Shown in pieces: positions 47,441-56,622 of a stretch of DNA of 64,000 bases. The position numbers were made by a program, and so were the translations under genes. The notes under the pieces are model-generated. The model had not been told where the DNA came from, searched no databases, and saw nothing but the letters and a program-made list of their open reading frames with translations. The first letter of the stretch is position 1, and every line of letters starts with the position of its first letter. Source of the stretch: Pseudomonas sp. TH43 (GTDB taxonomy: Bacteria > Pseudomonadota > Gammaproteobacteria > Pseudomonadales > Pseudomonadaceae); contig NZ_JAEKFI010000003.1 in the NCBI RefSeq assembly GCF_016650635.1, forward strand, positions 1,116,001 through 1,180,000, given 5' to 3'.

Positions 47441-50266
47441 TTACCGCGCAATCGCCACACGCTTGCTCATCGACTGGCGGATTTTGGTAGAAGCATGCGC
47501 GGACACACTGGCATTGGTTCTGGTGAACAAGCCCCTGTTGGCCGGTTCGTAACGTGTAATGCTGGCGGTTCCCTCAACGGTCTGATAGTGGATATTCCAT
47601 GCCTGCTGTTTTTGATCGAATTTCATGAAGGCGAAAGCGTTCTTAAACTCCTGCATTTGTCCGCTGTCGTTAGCGGCATAGCCGTAATCGGGATACTCCA
47701 TTGCCGCACCGAGGCCTAAACCATGCTCGCTGCGAGGCAGATTATTGAACTGGGCATCTTCCTTGCCACCTTCCACGTGACGCACTCGAAGGACGTTTTC
47801 GTTCAACTGTTCGACCGTCAGCGAGCAGCCACTGAAGGCAGGGGTGAAGACGTGATCTGGCTGGGTCCCGGACGGATTGACGGGGATATCGACATACCCG
47901 CCCTGAGGCGCCCAATAGCCGGAAACCGCATTGGTTTTATCAGGCATCTGGCCGGCGGCGATGTCGATGATTCTCAATGCGTTGAATGCACCATTGCTTG
48001 CTCCTGAGTAAGTCAGCTTATCCATGGTGAATATGAATTCGGCTCCCCCCGCAGTATTACTGAGGCCGTTGACGACCGCTTTGGAATAACGCCCGGGCGT
48101 CGGGTCTAAAAACTTGGTGTCGACCACCACCTTGCCGAACTCAGGCACTTGCAATGCTTTCCCGATATTGGTGGGGTTACCCATTGCAGGTACAAACCGA
48201 TTCGGTTCGCCTTTATCCTTGAATGCGACGGCGGAAATTTCGCGGTTGGAAGCTGACGCAATGACGGGTTCCCATAAGCCATTGGCCAACGGTTTTCGCG
48301 TGATCGCTCCGTCGCTGTCGAGATAGGTAATCGGGTTGTTCAGCGCCATCCTGTAGAGATTGCTTCCATCGATAAAACCTTTGGGATCCGGGTTCATCCA
48401 GCGCTGCAACCACGGGATGTAATAGCGTAAACCGTAGTAATACAGCCCCGTTGCATCCCGCTCCTTGCCCGAGTATCGAATCGTTCGGTAACCCACTTCG
48501 GACTCACGGCTCCACGCCGTTTCGCCAAACGGGTAATAGATTTCCTGACTGATGATCCGCCCGTCCTCGGCCAATTCCAGGTTGGCCGACCCAAGGTGAT
48601 CGGCCAAGATGTACCGATACTGATCATTGCTTCCCGACGGTGGCGGGCCTTCCCAGTGCAGGACGTTGACGCTGTTGAGTCCGGTCTGTGCCGAGATCAC
48701 CTGCAGGACTTCGCCAGCACTGTCGACACGCAACTCCAACCCCGGCAGGTAGCGCACCTCATTGATCACGGTGCGGGCGCTGGTCTGCAACGAACGGATC
48801 TTGCGCACTCGCTGACCACTGGCGTCGTACACATACAGCTCACGGTCGTTGACCCCGCCAACCCTTTGCACCGGGCTGATCGATTGCAGCTGATTGCGCA
48901 GATTCCATTGCACAAAGCGCCCTTGATCCAGCATCAGCAAGTTGCCGCGAGCGTCGTACGCCGCCGCGATCTGCGCTTCGGTGGGCGGTACACCGTTGAG
49001 GAAAGGCAAGCCGCGATTGCTGTAGCGGGCAACTTGCAACTCACGCCCTGGGCCTTGCACGCCTACGTGACTGAGCTTAAGCAAATTGCCACCGGCATCG
49101 TAGTGATACGTCTGCCGATAGTTGCTGAGCGCTGCCGGATCGACTCGACCGAGCGAGCCCGGCCCCTGATACGCTGCACCCGCCTCCCGGCCGGTCGCAT
49201 CGATCAGTTGGTAGAGGCTGTCGTAAAAAAATTCGCTGAACGCTTCGATGCGCTGATTGGCGAAGTAGCGGATCGGCTGCGCCTGATCCCGAATACTCAG
49301 CACGTTACCCATCCGGTCGTAGGCGTAGGTCAGGTCCTGCAACAGCGCACCGTCAGCCTTATGTGCGTGACGTCGCATGAGCCGACCGTCCTGCGGCCGA
49401 TAGCTCAACGTCGTTCGCACGCCGTTGCCGGCTGTTTCCTGTTCGACCTGACCGTTGGCGTTGTAATGGATTTCACTGACCAGACTCTGCTCAACGGGCT
49501 GATTCTTGAGCTGCAAGCGGCAGGCGCGCAACCGGCCATCGACGGTCTGCTCGAATCGCTGCCGATGGCCTCGGGCATCAACTTGTTCAAGCATTTGCCC
49601 TTGCGCACCGAAACGCCAGCCAGTGGTCGCGCCGTCGCCGGGCTCGAGCCATTGCCAACGCTCGTCGATCGGTTCGGGCCAATCCGGGTTGTTCGGATCA
49701 AGCGCGAAGTGGCGGGTGCTTTCGAAATTCTGGCCGGTGATTGAAAAGCTATTGAATAGCACGCTGCCGGCCTGATCATCGTGGCGGATCAACTGACCAA
49801 ACTGGTTGCGCGCCTGCTCGCCCTGCCCCGCCGCACCGTAGACAAAACGCTCGACACATTGCCGTGGCTGCGCAACAGACGCTTCAAACACCGCCAGCGG
49901 ACGCAGCATCTGGTCATAGTCAATTTCGTGAACAGTACCGCGACTGTCCCAGCTCATCAGCACTTGAGCCGCTAGGCCCGACAGCATGACTTGCGTTCCG
50001 CCATCCACACTGTCCGAGCGCAATACCTGACCACTCAAGGTGTACACCGTGGTCAGATTGGGCGGCGTTTGCGGGTCGGTTTTTTGCAGCAGCCACAGTC
50101 GCGGATCCCACTGACGCGTCGCACGCCCGGCGGTGTCATACGTCGTGCGGTTGACACGGGATTCAGCTGGGAGACTGGCGTCTGCACGCCAGTAGTCAAC
50201 GGCGCATGTCGTCAGACCGCGTGGGTCGAATAACAAAACTCTTGGCGTTCTGAAATGCGCATCCAT
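47441..50266 (-). CDS. TccC-like RHS protein with a possible CNF-type deamidase domain
   Basis: A 941-residue RHS/YD-repeat protein. The start (MDAHFRTPRVLLFDPRGLTT) and the core end (RYSGKERDATGLYYYGLRYY, then DGSNLYRMALNNP ending near residue 645) resemble TccC components of insecticidal Tc toxins. There the RHS shell encloses and self-cleaves a C-terminal toxin. The last 290 residues are the variable toxin region. They contain Val781, Cys814 (FSGCS) and His830, spaced 33 and 16 residues apart. In CNF1 the corresponding residues are Val833, Cys866 and His881 (33 and 15 apart). That assignment is inference. No TcA or TcB gene, secretion gene or immunity gene is adjacent. The ATG at 50266 has GGAG upstream. 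Confidence 0.88.
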   Translation of the reverse strand: MDAHFRTPRVLLFDPRGLTTCAVDYWRADASLPAESRVNRTTYDTAGRATRQWDPRLWLLQKTDPQTPPNLTTVYTLSGQVLRSDSVDGGTQVMLSGLAAQVLMSWDSRGTVHEIDYDQMLRPLAVFEASVAQPRQCVERFVYGAAGQGEQARNQFGQLIRHDDQAGSVLFNSFSITGQNFESTRHFALDPNNPDWPEPIDERWQWLEPGDGATTGWRFGAQGQMLEQVDARGHRQRFEQTVDGRLRACRLQLKNQPVEQSLVSEIHYNANGQVEQETAGNGVRTTLSYRPQDGRLMRRHAHKADGALLQDLTYAYDRMGNVLSIRDQAQPIRYFANQRIEAFSEFFYDSLYQLIDATGREAGAAYQGPGSLGRVDPAALSNYRQTYHYDAGGNLLKLSHVGVQGPGRELQVARYSNRGLPFLNGVPPTEAQIAAAYDARGNLLMLDQGRFVQWNLRNQLQSISPVQRVGGVNDRELYVYDASGQRVRKIRSLQTSARTVINEVRYLPGLELRVDSAGEVLQVISAQTGLNSVNVLHWEGPPPSGSNDQYRYILADHLGSANLELAEDGRIISQEIYYPFGETAWSRESEVGYRTIRYSGKERDATGLYYYGLRYYIPWLQRWMNPDPKGFIDGSNLYRMALNNPITYLDSDGAITRKPLANGLWEPVIASASNREISAVAFKDKGEPNRFVPAMGNPTNIGKALQVPEFGKVVVDTKFLDPTPGRYSKAVVNGLSNTAGGAEFIFTMDKLTYSGASNGAFNALRIIDIAAGQMPDKTNAVSGYWAPQGGYVDIPVNPSGTQPDHVFTPAFSGCSLTVEQLNENVLRVRHVEGGKEDAQFNNLPRSEHGLGLGAAMEYPDYGYAANDSGQMQEFKNAFAFMKFDQKQQAWNIHYQTVEGTASITRYEPANRGLFTRTNASVSAHASTKIRQSMSKRVAIAR

Positions 50267-50445
50267 GAACCTGCTCCAACACGACAACGGAAATTTTGAG
50301 TCCTGAAAACATGGGAGCAGGTGCGGGGGTGGCTGGCTACTGACAGAAATGACAGTACCGACCGACGGCAAAACTCAACGCCCTGAATGTCCATTTCCCT
50401 CACCCTTCGGTAGGATGAAGTTCACGTGCTTGCGGAGACTCGAAC

Positions 50446-50910
50446 ATGTTCATCGGCATCCTGCTGGTCATCACCTGGCTGATCCTGTTGCTGCGCTATC
50501 CGGCCAAGGCCTTGCCGGTCTCGGTGGCGGCGGCGATTGGCCTTGGCCTTGTAGCCGTTTGGGTGGTATGGCTGGACAACCGCGAGATCAAGCAACTGGC
50601 ACGCCTTGAGCTGCGCATCGCCTACGCGCCTGAGCAGTGCCCGGCTGATCGCCCATTGCAGTTGAAGATGAACAACGGCAACAGTGTGCCGCTGACCGAA
50701 CTGCGCTGGCGCATTGCAGCCTATGCACCGGGTGACACGGTCAACCTCGCTGACAATCAGTACACCGCCCCACGCTATCGTGGCCCCGGTGAATTGCAGG
50801 CTGGCGGCAATTGGGAAGACTGTCTGCCAATGCCGCCACTGCGCCCCGGTTATCGTCCGCAAACCCTGGAATTCCGCGCCGAGCGTTTGCAGGGCAGTTT
50901 TTCCGACTGA
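50446..50910 (+). CDS. Hypothetical membrane-anchored protein
   Basis: A 154-residue protein with two hydrophobic segments at about 3-17 and 24-43 and a soluble remainder with two Cys and a strand-rich look (ELRIAYAPEQCPADRPLQLKM; TELRWRIAAYAPGDTVNL). I do not recognise the family. It precedes the SDR gene by 35 bases on the same strand, so the two may be co-transcribed. Confidence 0.8.
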   Translation: MFIGILLVITWLILLLRYPAKALPVSVAAAIGLGLVAVWVVWLDNREIKQLARLELRIAYAPEQCPADRPLQLKMNNGNSVPLTELRWRIAAYAPGDTVNLADNQYTAPRYRGPGELQAGGNWEDCLPMPPLRPGYRPQTLEFRAERLQGSFSD

Positions 50911-50945
50911 TCTCCCTCCCCCACTTTTTGCACAAGGAATGCGCC

Positions 50946-51770
50946 ATGCCCGTTGCGTTGATTACCGGTTGCTCCAGCGGCATCGGCCGCGCCCTCGCCG
51001 ATGCGTTCAAAGCCGCCGGTTTCGAAGTCTGGGCGAGTGCGCGCAAGGCTGACGATGTGGCCGCGCTCAGCGCTGCCGGATTCACCGCCGTGCAACTGGA
51101 CGTCAATGACGGCGAAGCACTGCAACAACTCGGCGAGCGGATCAACCAGCAACACGGCGGCCTCGATGTGCTGGTCAACAACGCTGGTTACGGCGCCATG
51201 GGGCCACTGCTCGACGGCGGCGTACCGGCCATGCAGCGCCAGTTCGAAACCAATGTGTTTTCGATTGTCGGTGTCACCCGAGCGCTGTTCCCGGTGTTGC
51301 GCCGAGCCAAAGGGCTGGTGGTGAATATCGGCAGTGTTTCCGGTGTGCTGGTCACGCCGTTCGCCGGTGCCTACTGCGCGTCGAAAGCGGCGGTGCATGC
51401 GTTGAGCGACGCCTTGCGCATGGAGCTGGCACCGTTCGGCATTCGGGTGATGGAAGTGCAACCGGGGGCCATTCAATCAAGCTTCGCCAAGAATGCCGGG
51501 CACGAGGCCGAGCAGTTGATCAACGAGCAATCGCCATGGTTTCCGCTGCGTGAAGGGATCCGCGCGCGGGCCAAAGCGTCGCAGGACAACCCAACCCCGA
51601 CCGGCGAGTTTGCCGCCGTATTGTTGAAAGCCGTACAGCAGAGCAAACCGCCCCGACTGATCCGCATCGGTAATGGCAGCCGGGCGTTGCCGTTGCTGGC
51701 GGCGTTGCTGCCCCAGGGTTTGCTGGAGACAACGCTGATGAAGCGCTTCGGCTTGAATCGTCAGATCTGA
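50946..51770 (+). CDS. Short-chain dehydrogenase/reductase
   Basis: A 274-residue classical SDR. The cofactor motif is ITGCSSGIGRALAD (TGxxxGIG) at residue 7, NNAG follows near residue 80, and the catalytic Ser and YCASK give the Ser-Tyr-Lys set. The substrate is unknown; it resembles bacterial oxidoreductases annotated with retinol-dehydrogenase-like activity. The start at 50946 was chosen because the family begins directly before the glycine motif; an upstream in-frame codon at 50811 overlaps the preceding gene. Confidence 0.93.
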   Translation: MPVALITGCSSGIGRALADAFKAAGFEVWASARKADDVAALSAAGFTAVQLDVNDGEALQQLGERINQQHGGLDVLVNNAGYGAMGPLLDGGVPAMQRQFETNVFSIVGVTRALFPVLRRAKGLVVNIGSVSGVLVTPFAGAYCASKAAVHALSDALRMELAPFGIRVMEVQPGAIQSSFAKNAGHEAEQLINEQSPWFPLREGIRARAKASQDNPTPTGEFAAVLLKAVQQSKPPRLIRIGNGSRALPLLAALLPQGLLETTLMKRFGLNRQI

Positions 51771-51784
51771 GCCTGGGAAAACAC

Positions 51785-52189
51785 TCATTCCTCCCAGGCT
51801 ATCTTGATCCCCAAAACACTCAACAGTGCGAAGACGATCAATGCCAGAAACAATCCAAGTCCAAAGAACGTGCCCGCGATGACTTCACGGGGGTTGGCGG
51901 GGTTGTAGAACACGCTGACCTTGTCTCCCGCCACGGCGCCGGAGAACTCATCTGTGAACTCATGAATGACCGGCGTACCGTCCGCCGTGACAAAGGCAAC
52001 CCTTCGGGTGGTGGTGTAACTGTTGCCGCTCCCGACATGAGTCATCCTCGAGCTGGAGGTGGTCAAGACTTGTGCTGGAGCCTTGAGGCCTCTGATTCTG
52101 AGATCGAACCAATCGTAGCCTTGGTAGACGGCGCCGACGGTACTGAACAGCAACATCAGTCCGAAGATAAATCCCCCGATGTACTTCAT
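51785..52189 (-). CDS. DUF3592-type membrane protein
   Basis: A 134-residue protein with a membrane segment at each end (residues about 4-24 and 108-130) and a beta-rich loop between (GDKVSVFYNPANPREV), the pattern of DUF3592 proteins. Function unknown. Convergent with the SDR gene. Confidence 0.85.
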   Translation of the reverse strand: MKYIGGFIFGLMLLFSTVGAVYQGYDWFDLRIRGLKAPAQVLTTSSSRMTHVGSGNSYTTTRRVAFVTADGTPVIHEFTDEFSGAVAGDKVSVFYNPANPREVIAGTFFGLGLFLALIVFALLSVLGIKIAWEE

Positions 52190-52535
52190 CCGCTTGCTCC
52201 TTGCAGGCTCGAAAGGGCCGGCAATATAACGATCCTGCCCTTTGCCAACAACCCTTGCGCGTCCTCGCGGTTGTGCCTTCGGTGCATTCAGTAGAATGCG
52301 CGCACTTGAGACCTTCGCGGCGTTTGCCCGGCTCAGGCAGCATGGAATCGCTGGCGTAACAATGCTGCGCAGATGGCTGAAGGCGACCAGCTCTACAGCG
52401 AACGGGTCACCCAGGTCACCAGCAAGAAAACTTTGTTCGATGAGGCGCGTGATGAAGACGTCGGCCGCTACTCAGCCGCTAGCCGTTCACCAAAAGCCGT
52501 GGCGACGTTTCGGGGCGCATTGCGAAAGGCCATGT
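52190..52535. other. Intergenic stretch with no supported gene
   Basis: About 345 bases. A plus-strand frame from about 52310 on (with QMAEGDQLYSERVTQVTSKK) looks faintly protein-like and may be a gene remnant, but it has no ribosome-binding site and runs into a REPIN. I would not call it a gene. Confidence 0.4.
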
Positions 52536-52638
52536 GTCGCCTTCGCGGGCAAGCCTTGCTCCTACAGGACTCGGCGTTATTCCGAATATCAGGGAATAAC
52601 GCAAAACCGGTAGGAGCAAGGCTTGCCCGCGAAGAGGC
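52536..52638. repeat. REPIN, CTTCGCGGGCAAGCCTTGCTCC family
   Basis: CTTCGCGGGCAAGCCTTGCT and AGCAAGGCTTGCCCGCGAAG are inverted arms, with an inner TTATTCC-GAATATCAG-GGAATAA palindrome. This sequence family is seen only once in the window. Confidence 0.9.
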
Positions 52639-52659
52639 CAAAACAATCACCACAAACCC

Positions 52660-53541
52660 TTAACCCCAGCCCTTCATGAAGTCGATAAACGCGCGCACCT
52701 TCAACGGCAAATGCCGGGTGTCCGGGTACAGCGCATACACGCCTTGCTGCGCGAAGCGGAAATCGGTCAACACGCGCTGTAATCGCCCAGCCTCCAAATC
52801 CTCCTGAATCAGCCATTGCGGCAAAATCGCCACACCTTGCCCGGTCAAGGCAAACGCCCGCAGCGTCGCCGAGTTGTCGGCGACGATCGCAGTGGTGCCC
52901 GGTTTCGGCTGATACACATGCTCGACCCCGGAAGGATCGGTCACGGTCATCTCAGGCACCCGCCCATGCCCCAAGGTCGGCATCGACTCCAGCGTGGCCA
53001 GCGTGGCAACCGGCGCATAACGCTCGACCAGACTCGGCGCGGCCACCGCAAACACCTCGAACGTCGACAACTGCACCGCACGCAGATTGGAGTCGTACAT
53101 GCGGCCCAGACGAATCGCCATGTCAAAACGCTCGGAGATCAGATCGGCATGGGTTGAAGACGTCGACAAGTGAATGTTCAGTTGCGGCTGCTGCTGACGA
53201 AACACCTCCAGCGCCGGCACCACCTGCGCCAGAGCGAACTCGACGGTCGTGGTAATACGCAACGTGCCCTTGAGCTGTGAATGCTCGGAGCGAGCCTCCT
53301 CAATGGCCAGCCGCGCTTCGTCCAACGTGCGCAAGCAGCGTCGATAAAAACGCTCGCCCGCATCGGTCAGCGCCAGTTGCCGAGTGTTGCGCGTGAGCAA
53401 GGTTACGCCCAACTCCTCCTCCAGCCGCTTGAGGTTGAAGCTCACCACCGCACGCGTCTGGCCCAATGTATCGGCGGCAGCGGTCAATGACCCGGCCTCA
53501 ACCACCGCTTTGAACGTGTCGAAACGGTCGAGACTGACCAT
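52660..53541 (-). CDS. LysR-family transcriptional regulator
   Basis: A 293-residue LTTR. The N-terminal helix-turn-helix is in FKAVVEAGSLTAAADTLGQT, followed by the linker helix and a periplasmic-binding-like effector domain from about residue 90 (GTLRITTTVEFALAQ). The ATG at 53541 has AAGGAG ten bases upstream; an in-frame TTG at 53562 lies inside a palindrome. It is divergent from an MFS pump and probably controls it. Confidence 0.93.
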   Translation of the reverse strand: MVSLDRFDTFKAVVEAGSLTAAADTLGQTRAVVSFNLKRLEEELGVTLLTRNTRQLALTDAGERFYRRCLRTLDEARLAIEEARSEHSQLKGTLRITTTVEFALAQVVPALEVFRQQQPQLNIHLSTSSTHADLISERFDMAIRLGRMYDSNLRAVQLSTFEVFAVAAPSLVERYAPVATLATLESMPTLGHGRVPEMTVTDPSGVEHVYQPKPGTTAIVADNSATLRAFALTGQGVAILPQWLIQEDLEAGRLQRVLTDFRFAQQGVYALYPDTRHLPLKVRAFIDFMKGWG

Positions 53542-53555
53542 GTTCGCGGCACTCC

Positions 53556-53576
53556 TTGTCAAAATAATTTTGACAA
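53556..53576. promoter_or_regulatory. Perfect 21-bp palindrome between LysR and MFS genes
   Basis: TTGTCAAAAT and ATTTTGACAA flank a single A. It starts 15 bases upstream of the LysR start and 74 bases from the MFS start, a likely binding site for the LysR protein; T-N11-A occurrences within it agree with LTTR boxes. Confidence 0.68.
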
Positions 53577-53650
53577 ACTAGCAGCCAAACCAGCGTTTTC
53601 CTATCACCTGAAGCGCCCTACCCTGCACGTCTTATCACAGGGAAGCTGCC

Positions 53651-55021
53651 ATGGCTTATCGCTCGAAAGTCGCGCTGGTGTATCTGTTGGGGTTTGCCCT
53701 CGACTTGCTGAACATGTTCGTCGCGAGCATTGCCTACCCCGACATCGCTCAACAATTGCACGCGTCAGTGACCGAACTGGCGTGGATCACCAACGCCTAC
53801 ATGCTCGGCCTGACCTTGATCATTCCGCTCAGCGTGTGGCTGGCCGCACGGGTCGGCGAGCGACGGTTGATTCTTGCTTCGCTGCTGTTGTTCGGGGTGG
53901 GCTCTGCACTGGTGGCGCAAGCAGGATCGACTGAAAGCCTGATCGGCTGGCGCCTGCTGCAAGGGCTCGGTGGCGGACTGTTGCTGCCGGTTGGGCAGGC
54001 CTTGGCCTATCGGCAGTTTGCGCCGGCGCAGCGCGCGCATTTCACTGGCGTGGTTTTATTGGTCGCGCTGATGGTGCCTGCACTGTCTCCAGCGGCGGGT
54101 GGATTGATCGTGCAGGCGTTGTCGTGGCGGTGGATTTTCTACCTCAACTTGCCGGTGGCGCTGCTCGCTTTCGGGCTCGGCCTGTTCTGGTTGAAAGCCG
54201 ATCAACCCGCCGGCGAACGGCCGACACTGGACGCTCGTGGCCTGCTGTTGGCGGCTGCGGCGCTCAGCTTGTTGTTGATCGCCGTCAGCCTGGTGAGCGA
54301 ATCCGCTAACCGAACCCTCGGCGTCCTGGTGCTGTTGCTCAGCCTGCTGACCCTGTGTCTTTACCTGCGCGATGGCTGGCACAAACCCGGCGCCATCCTC
54401 GACCTGCAACTGATCAAAAATCCGTCACTGCGCCTGGCGATGCTGATCTACCTGTGCGTGCCCGGAGTGTTCACCGGCACTCACATGATCGCCGTGCTGT
54501 ACCTGCACGGCCTCGGCTTCGGGGCGGCGCAAACCGGCGCATTGATGCTGCCATGGGCGGTCGCTTCGGGCTTGGCGATCATGCTCGGCAAACGCAGTTT
54601 CAATCGTATCGGCCCCAAACCTTTGCTGAGCGCCGGCATGCTCCTGCAATGCCTCGGCATTGTGCTGCTGATGCGCATCGAACAACCCGCCAGCACGCCA
54701 CTGATCATCGCTTACGCGCTGATGGGCCTGGGCGGCAGCCTGTGCAGCGTCACCGCGCAGACGTTGGCCTTTGTCGGCATCGCAGCAGACAAAATGGGCC
54801 ACTCCAGTGCGCTGTGGAATATCAACCGACAACTCGGTTTCTGCCTTGGTGCGGCGCTGCTCAGCTCACTGTTGGGCGCTTCGGGTGGCACTGGTTTCCG
54901 AGCCTGTTTTATCGCCGCTGCGCTGCTCACGTTGCTGCCAATGATCAGCGTCCTGCGCTTCGACTCGACAACCGTGCTGGCGTTGTTGAGGCCAACACCC
55001 CTCAAGGAAAAATCCCCATGA
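53651..55021 (+). CDS. MFS drug-type exporter (DHA2-like)
   Basis: A 456-residue inner-membrane transporter with about 14 hydrophobic segments. VYLLGFALDLLNMFVASIAYPDIA opens helix 1 and WITNAYMLGLTLIIPLSVWLA is helix 2. GWRLLQGLGGGLLLPVGQAL carries the family motif C-like glycines. DHA2 proteins expel drugs or metabolites by proton antiport. Its stop overlaps the next start by four bases; the LysR gene is divergent. Confidence 0.92.
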   Translation: MAYRSKVALVYLLGFALDLLNMFVASIAYPDIAQQLHASVTELAWITNAYMLGLTLIIPLSVWLAARVGERRLILASLLLFGVGSALVAQAGSTESLIGWRLLQGLGGGLLLPVGQALAYRQFAPAQRAHFTGVVLLVALMVPALSPAAGGLIVQALSWRWIFYLNLPVALLAFGLGLFWLKADQPAGERPTLDARGLLLAAAALSLLLIAVSLVSESANRTLGVLVLLLSLLTLCLYLRDGWHKPGAILDLQLIKNPSLRLAMLIYLCVPGVFTGTHMIAVLYLHGLGFGAAQTGALMLPWAVASGLAIMLGKRSFNRIGPKPLLSAGMLLQCLGIVLLMRIEQPASTPLIIAYALMGLGGSLCSVTAQTLAFVGIAADKMGHSSALWNINRQLGFCLGAALLSSLLGASGGTGFRACFIAAALLTLLPMISVLRFDSTTVLALLRPTPLKEKSP

Positions 55022-55416
55022 CTGACGACAACGAATATTTTCAGGAAGTGATTCAGGCACACGAGGCCATCGAGCGATGGTTTGCCGTGGCGGAAGAACA
55101 GGACGCGCTTGACCGGTTGCTGACCCGGTTTTCGCCGGCGTTTTGCATGGTTTCGCCGCTGGGCCGGGTCTTGGATTTCGAAGCCTTGAGCGGATTGTTC
55201 CGCATGGCTGGCGGCAAGAAAACTGGCTTCAACATCGCGCTCAGCGAGTTACGCATGATTGCGTTGCATGAACGCGGTGCGACGGTGAGCTACCGCGAGC
55301 AGCAGACCGATGCGAGCGGTTTGCACACGGATCGGCGCTCGACAGTGGTGTTTGAAAAATCCGTTTGCGGGCGGGTGGTCTGGCGGTATTTACATGAGAC
55401 GTTTTGCAGTGCGTGA
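55018..55416 (+). CDS. DUF4440/NTF2-like small protein
   Basis: A 132-residue protein, probably NTF2-like: YFQEVIQAHEAIERWFAVAE at the start and RRSTVVFEKSVCGRVVWRYLHE at the end fit the DUF4440 pattern. Its ATG overlaps the MFS stop (ATGA), so the two are translationally coupled. Function unknown. Confidence 0.85.
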   Translation: MTDDNEYFQEVIQAHEAIERWFAVAEEQDALDRLLTRFSPAFCMVSPLGRVLDFEALSGLFRMAGGKKTGFNIALSELRMIALHERGATVSYREQQTDASGLHTDRRSTVVFEKSVCGRVVWRYLHETFCSA

Positions 55417-55429
55417 TTGCTCGGTATTT

Positions 55430-55482
55430 GTCTGAAATACCGAGTGGCTCCTATCGCGAGCAGGCTCACTCCTGCATTGGAT
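55430..55482. repeat. Single REP half-element
   Basis: ATACCGAGTGGCTCC leads into ATCGCGAGCAGGCTCACTCCTGCA, one arm of the GTGAGCCTGCTCGCGAT family without its partner. It lies between convergent genes. Confidence 0.75.
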
Positions 55483-55529
55483 CTGCGTCACGCAGAAGCC
55501 CCTGCTCGCGATTCAGACGACTCGGTCTA

Positions 55530-56396
55530 TCAGTTATCCACAGCGCCCTGATTCACCACCACCGTGCAGGTAATCCCCGCCGCCAGCAAAACACCCTCCG
55601 GCACTTCATCGATGTGAATGCGCACCGGCACGCGCTGGGCCAACCGCACCCAGTTAAAGGTCGGGTTCACGTCGGCGATCAACTCGCGGCTTTCCGGGTT
55701 GTCGCGGTCGTAGATGCCACGCGAAATGCTTTCCACATGACCCTTGAGCACCTCGCCGCTCATCAACTGCATGTCGGCCTTGTCGCCGACTTTCACGTGC
55801 GGCAGTTTGGTCTCTTCGAAGAAGCCGTAAACCCAGAACGAGTTCATGTCGACCACGGCCATTTTCGCTTCGCCGATACGTGCATAGTCGCCACGATGCA
55901 CATTGAGGTTGGTCACGTAACCATCAACCGCCGCGCGCACTTCGGTGCGTTTGAGGTTGAGCTCGGCCGCTTCCAGTTGTGCCTGAGCGTGTTGATAGTC
56001 GGCCAGTGCGGCGTCGGCGATGTTGCTGGCGTCGTCGCGGTTTTCCTTGGAGATCACCAGGTTGTCGAGGTCGGCGCGCCGATGGGCGTTGACCTTGCGC
56101 ATCTCCCACGTCGACTTGCGTGAAGCGACCAGCGACTGCGCCTGTTTGACGGCGATACGGTAATGCTCGGGGTCGATCTGCATCAGCAAGTCGCCCTTTT
56201 TCACCAGTTGGTTATCGCGCACCGGCACGTCGATCACTTCGCCGGTGACGTCGGCGGCGACGTTGATGATGTCCGCACGAACCCGACCATCGCGAGTCCA
56301 CGGCGTGTTCATGTAGTGCTCCCACAACGTGCGGCCGATCCACAACGCAAGGGCCAGCACCAGCAGGGTCGCAAGCAGGCTGAAAAACTTTTTCAT
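55530..56396 (-). CDS. HlyD-family periplasmic adaptor
   Basis: A 288-residue membrane-fusion protein, AaeA-like. One N-terminal helix (residues about 4-22), a lipoyl-like half-motif (INVAADVTGEVIDVPVRDNQ), a helical hairpin (about 80-150) and the barrel domain. It would link the FUSC pump to the outer-membrane factor. Last gene of the operon; 25 bases after the DUF1656 gene. Confidence 0.93.
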   Translation of the reverse strand: MKKFFSLLATLLVLALALWIGRTLWEHYMNTPWTRDGRVRADIINVAADVTGEVIDVPVRDNQLVKKGDLLMQIDPEHYRIAVKQAQSLVASRKSTWEMRKVNAHRRADLDNLVISKENRDDASNIADAALADYQHAQAQLEAAELNLKRTEVRAAVDGYVTNLNVHRGDYARIGEAKMAVVDMNSFWVYGFFEETKLPHVKVGDKADMQLMSGEVLKGHVESISRGIYDRDNPESRELIADVNPTFNWVRLAQRVPVRIHIDEVPEGVLLAAGITCTVVVNQGAVDN

Positions 56397-56421
56397 CAGG
56401 GCCTTCTTCAGAGATAGAAAG

Positions 56422-56622
56422 TCAACGGTAAACAGTCAGCGCCATCGCGCCAAACAGACAGGTAAACAGGCTCAGGCGCAGCAGCGCCGGGTGCCAGAAA
56501 AAGCGATACAGGTCGAACCCCGACAAAAACCGATCCACCGCCCAGGCCAGTGCCGCAGCGATGAAAAACATCAGGGTCATGGTCGGCATGTACACGCCGT
56601 GGAAGGCGATTTCACGAGGCAT
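56422..56622 (-). CDS. DUF1656 small membrane protein
   Basis: A 66-residue protein with two membrane segments (about 8-27 and 42-64). MPREIAFHGVYMPTMTLMF is typical of DUF1656 proteins, which nearly always lie between FUSC and HlyD genes. The ATG at 56622 overlaps the end of the FUSC gene by 11 bases; an in-frame start at 56661 would lie deeper in that gene. Confidence 0.92.
   Translation of the reverse strand: MPREIAFHGVYMPTMTLMFFIAAALAWAVDRFLSGFDLYRFFWHPALLRLSLFTCLFGAMALTVYR

Noticed and set aside
52373..52663. 96-codon plus-strand frame between the DUF3592 and LysR genes
   Set aside because: No ribosome-binding site, and its second half is a REPIN; at best a gene remnant.
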